DNA from: Damh-18 sp964390945
Lineage (GTDB): Bacteria > Patescibacteriota > Minisyncoccia > Phycocordibacterales > UBA918
NCBI GenBank assembly: GCA_964390945.1
Contig: CAYMIV010000025.1
Coordinates: 1 to 7,235, forward strand
Length of the DNA stretch: 7,235 nucleotides
Direction: 5' to 3'
Part shown: positions 5,219-7,235 of the stretch, one piece after another
Layout of the letters: each line of letters starts with the position of its first letter
How positions within the stretch are numbered: position 1 is the stretch's first letter
Program-made: the position numbers and the translations under genes
Notes under the pieces: generated by a model
Told to the model about the DNA's origin: nothing
Database searches by the model: none
What the model saw: only the letters and a program-made list of their open reading frames with translations

Positions 5219-5245
5219 TCTTGAAGAATCATCTCAAGATCTTGA
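5219..5245. repeat. Cluster of TCTTGA/TCAAGA half-sites (possible operator)
   Basis: TCTTGA at 5219-5224, TCAAGA at 5234-5239 and TCTTGA at 5240-5245 form two overlapping dyads. The last two make the perfect 12-base palindrome TCAAGATCTTGA (5234-5245). The cluster lies upstream of the minus-strand promoter at 5166-5194 and just upstream of a plus-strand extended -10 at 5258-5266, so it could control either direction. Confidence 0.4.
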
Positions 5246-5257
5246 AAGGCACACTTT

Positions 5258-5266
5258 TGATATAGT
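5258..5266 (+). promoter_or_regulatory. Orphan extended -10 element pointing rightwards
   Basis: TGATATAGT is an extended -10 matching TATAAT at 5 of 6 positions. No good -35 exists at 16-18 bases, though TTGAAA lies 13 bases upstream. Transcription would start near 5273, run toward the 5382-5426 hairpin and meet no convincing gene, only reading frames of 20-24 codons. The 5126-5511 intergenic stretch otherwise holds the oxidoreductase promoter, the half-site cluster and that hairpin. Confidence 0.35.
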
Positions 5267-5381
5267 GGACCTTCTATGTTGATGTGTAGCGTAGCAGGTG
5301 TAGGATTACATTATGAGAAAAGTACAAGAAAAATGCTCACGGACGAGTAGTGGAATCAGTGTATTTCTACAGTAGGATTTT

Positions 5382-5426
5382 GGAGTAAATTGAAAATCCC
5401 CGAAGAGGGGATTTTCAATTTGCTCC
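5382..5426. terminator. 20-bp inverted repeat, probable bidirectional terminator
   Basis: Arms 5382-5401 and 5407-5426 pair over 20 bp around the loop GAAGA. The core CCCC/GGGG is flanked by AAAAT and ATTTT, as in bidirectional intrinsic terminators. The only non-Watson-Crick pair (5386 with 5422) is a G-U wobble in plus-strand RNA but an A-C mismatch in minus-strand RNA, so the full fold is better on plus. It lies about 85 bases past a plausible stop of the large orphan gene (5512). There is no long U-tract outside the stem. Confidence 0.6.
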
Positions 5427-5511
5427 GCGTGCTGGACGATTTTCGAGCTATTGATTGGGTGAAAGAATTTCCATTCCCAGCAATAAGTCAAAAGAAATAG
5501 AAGAATTGTGT

Positions 5512-7054
5512 TTATAAAAAATACAGGGTGCGCATGGATTGCTCCACNNNNNNNNNNCCCATCGCCCCCGATGTGCGCCAGCGCATCGAACACGAGCTCG
5601 ACCTCATCGAAGGAGAGTTCCCGGTTGATCAGGACGACAGGCTGGCCGAAGCCGCCCTTGTACTGACTGATCGGTGTGATGGTGCGAGCACGCACCCTCG
5701 TGAAGTCGGCGACTTCCGCGTCCGTGAACCGGTCGCGGTCCTTGGGCAACGCGTCAGACATCTCCTTCCGGCGCTTCTCGTATTCCGCATGATCGGCGAT
5801 ATAGATGCCGTCAGCACGGTTGGGCTTCACGCGGAGTACGAACTTCTCGCGATCCGACCACCGATAATGGCCGGGGACATCGAGCGTGTCGATCGGCGTT
5901 TCCGCCGTCACTTCGCCGAGACCGCACCAGAGGAAGCCGTCGTAGGCCAACTCGGGCACTGTGCCGTCGTTGCCGGTGCTGAGCGACATGAGGCGATAGC
6001 CGCTGCCGGTCAGACCGTAACGCTCGGCCGCCTGGAGTTTGCTCGGGTCGATCTTGCCTTGCTTGATCCGCTCGGCATCACGCCACTCGCCGAAGCAGAA
6101 GATCGCGCTGAACGCTTCCGGCATCGGCGTTGCCGCCGCCGGGGCGAATCGGTCGATCTTCTCCGTAGGGATCGGGTGCGACACGACCATCTTCAGAACG
6201 ACGTCCTCGAGGTACCGCTTGAACTCGTCCATCACCTTGGCGGTGGTGAACTGCTTCGGCTCCTTGCCCTCCGGGTCATACTCGCGACCGAGGTCGTTGG
6301 TATGAACCAGAAGCGGCGGACGTCGGCCGGTGTGCGTGTGCGGCAACTTGGAAATCCAGTCGCTGCTTCCGCTGCGGCAATGACATTCGCCCTTGTACTC
6401 GAGGTAGGTACGCGGCTCCTTGTTGACCTTCGAGCCGTTGATGAACTTCTCGCGATCTTTTTCCCAGTCGTTGCCGACGTAGAGATAGAAGGTTGGACCG
6501 GATTCGTCTTCGTAGACGTTGATCTCCTTCTTCGGGATCACGATGTCGTTCACGCCGGCGATGTCGTTGTAGCGCCCGCCGTCCATCAGCCGTTGCACAC
6601 GGCAGAATCGGATTTTGAAGTCCGAACCCTTGATGCTAGACGTGTTGCGGAACTTCTGCTCGCCCGAGCCGTACTCATGGAAGTCGACGGTGATGCCGGG
6701 GACGCTCCAATTGCGCTGCTCGAGTTCGCGGACGATGCGCTCGCAGACCTCGTCGAACGGGAACTGTCGAGACATCGGATAGAGAAACTCCATCTGATTG
6801 CTCCTTGCTGTTTGCTGTGATTGCTCGTCAGACGGTTTCCAAAACCGTCCTTCTTTCGCACGCCATCCGGCGCGCTTCTGCCTCAGGTTCGCCAGAAATA
6901 CCATCATGCCTTCTTCGGGCCACTCATCCTCCTTCCAAACTGTAGGCTCGAGTGAGAATGTCACTGAGCCGAGTCGGTCGGCGGTAGCAACCGCAAAGGG
7001 GCCATGCGGGCCTTTCGGGATCACCTTCTGGACAACTGCTTTCACGCTGTCCAA
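5512..7054 (-). CDS. Large orphan protein with OB/cold-shock-like N-terminus (3' end interrupted by gap)
   Basis: 499 residues are read reliably from 7054 to 5558. The start is TTG at 7054, with AAGGAG 6 bases upstream. Residues 1-75 look like a small OB or cold-shock-type fold (GPHGPFAVATADRLGSVTFS, then EEGMMVFLANLRQKRAGWRA), suggesting nucleic-acid binding. A polar linker follows (76-87), then a large soluble region from MEFLYPMSRQFPFDEVCERI with mixed alpha/beta character: YEDESGPTFYLYVGNDWEKD, YLEYKGECHCRSGS with a CHC pair, and SGYRLMSLSTGNDG. No known catalytic signature or membrane segment is seen, and I cannot name a family. The 3' end is uncertain. With ten N exactly, the frame runs to 5306 through a hairpin, which looks non-coding. 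Another frame gives VEQSMRTLYFL and a stop at 5512, which I prefer. It is GC-rich (38 of 60 at 6061-6120). Confidence 0.75.
5548..5557. other. Assembly gap (10 N) at the 3' end of the large orphan gene
   Basis: Ten N fall where the large minus-strand gene is about to end. Coding character is clear to 5558. Beyond the gap the frame matching ten N exactly gives an unconvincing tail, while another frame reaches a stop quickly at 5512, so the true gap length is probably not ten. Confidence 0.95.
6791..6806 (-). promoter_or_regulatory. Internal ribosome binding site and ATG within the large orphan gene
   Basis: AAGGAG (6806-6801) lies 7 bases before the in-frame ATG at 6793-6791 (residue 88, start of MEFLYPMSRQF), as good as the site before the TTG at 7054. 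A second, shorter product lacking the OB-like domain may be made, or the true start may be here. Confidence 0.5.
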
Positions 7055-7082
7055 AACAGTCTCCTTCGGTTGTAGAAGAACA

Positions 7083-7101
7083 AGCTACGCGCTCCGTAGC
7101 T
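7083..7101 (-). promoter_or_regulatory. Stem-loop in the leader of the large orphan gene
   Basis: AGCTACG and CGTAGCT form a perfect 7-bp stem with a 5-base loop, between the predicted transcription start (about 7128) and the ribosome binding site. It has no T tail, so it may affect transcript stability or translation rather than termination. Confidence 0.45.
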
Positions 7102-7134
7102 GAGACTATCCAGGGGATCTGGTTAGTAATGGAA

Positions 7135-7165
7135 ATTATACATGCAATATTATAATGCATGTCAA
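7135..7165 (-). promoter_or_regulatory. Consensus promoter with 19-base spacer and dyad operator (MerR-like geometry)
   Basis: On the minus strand TTGACA (7165-7160) and TATAAT (7140-7135) are both perfect but 19 bases apart. The spacer is filled by the perfect dyad ACATGCA-N9-TGCATGT (7140-7146 and 7156-7162), overlapping the inner edges of both boxes. Over-long spacers carrying a dyad are the hallmark of promoters controlled by MerR-family regulators, which untwist the DNA. No regulator gene lies in the window. The leader to the TTG at 7054 is about 74 bases. Confidence 0.65.
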
Positions 7166-7235
7166 TAGAGGCTCCGCGACCTGGATTCGGTGTCCGCCAG
7201 TAATTCGCGAATGCTCATAACTGGCACCTACCCGA
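7166..7235. other. Right-edge sequence without a supported gene
   Basis: No gene is supported in these last 70 bases. ATTCGCGAAT (7203-7212) is a perfect 10-base palindrome. A minus-strand frame is open from the window edge to a stop inside the promoter region, so the 3' end of an upstream gene cannot be excluded. Confidence 0.4.

Noticed and set aside
5276..5374. Short plus-strand reading frames of 20-24 codons after the extended -10 (ATG at 5276, ATG near 5312)
   Set aside because: They have no convincing ribosome binding site and no protein-like pattern, and are too short to support as genes.
5306..5547. In-frame continuation of the large orphan gene to a stop at 5306
   Set aside because: The tail after the gap is AT-rich, hydrophobic and low in coding character, and it reads through a 20-bp hairpin. 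The frame depends on the nominal ten-N length.
5528..6820. 430-codon plus-strand open frame opposite the large orphan gene
   Set aside because: It is the antisense shadow of a GC-rich gene: composition is dominated by R, V, L, A, D and E with no domain character, it crosses the gap, and it has no ribosome binding site. The minus-strand frame has structured protein-like sequence and two good binding sites.
7166..7235. Possible tRNA end or gene start at the right edge
   Set aside because: No acceptor stem, T-loop or CCA pattern fits on either strand, and no start codon with a binding site is seen.

Overview
The window looks like a metagenome-derived bacterial scaffold: two runs of exactly ten N (333-342 and 5548-5557) mark assembly gaps, and both fall in or at the edge of genes. 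Taxonomy cannot be fixed from these genes. The best hint is the protein at 2451-3296. Its N-terminus (MRTAGFAPLIF, then one membrane helix ending in GGGGYGVYKY, then a long E/K/Q-rich linker) is a style I associate with Patescibacteria (CPR/Parcubacteria). The partial gene at the left edge instead reads like an outer-membrane beta-barrel, which would be odd for that group, so the assignment stays tentative. I see no phage, transposon, CRISPR, tRNA or rRNA signal.

Layout, left to right. A truncated exported protein (1-420, minus) has a gap inside it. Next come a class I glutaredoxin (521-778, minus) and, divergent from it, a small CPxC protein of unknown function (926-1303, plus). The bifunctional kinase/pyrophosphorylase of the PpsR family (1420-2247, minus) converges on that gene. 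An AT-rich plus-strand pair follows: a membrane-anchored surface-type protein (2451-3296) and an 80-residue two-helix membrane protein (3394-3636). After it lie an orphan 119-residue protein (3732-4091, minus), a compact saccharopine-dehydrogenase-like oxidoreductase (4220-5125, minus) and a large orphan protein (about 5512-7054, minus). The large orphan has an OB/cold-shock-like N-terminus and a gap at its 3' end.

The genes do not form an obvious pathway or operon. Most minus-strand genes are single transcription units with a recognisable sigma70-type promoter, a good Shine-Dalgarno sequence and an intrinsic terminator. At two junctions the U-tract of one gene's terminator runs straight into the -35 box of the next gene. 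The AT-rich plus-strand pair differs: it has no Shine-Dalgarno sequences and no clear terminator.

The most interesting non-coding signals are four. (1) A near-consensus promoter before the large orphan has a 19-base spacer filled by a perfect dyad, the geometry of MerR-type promoters. (2) The region upstream of ppsR carries a repeated TTGGGCACAC motif, a stem-loop displaying that motif, and a competing terminator-like hairpin with a seven-T tail. (3) A cluster of TCTTGA half-sites sits next to an orphan extended -10. (4) A 20-bp hairpin lies at 5382-5426.
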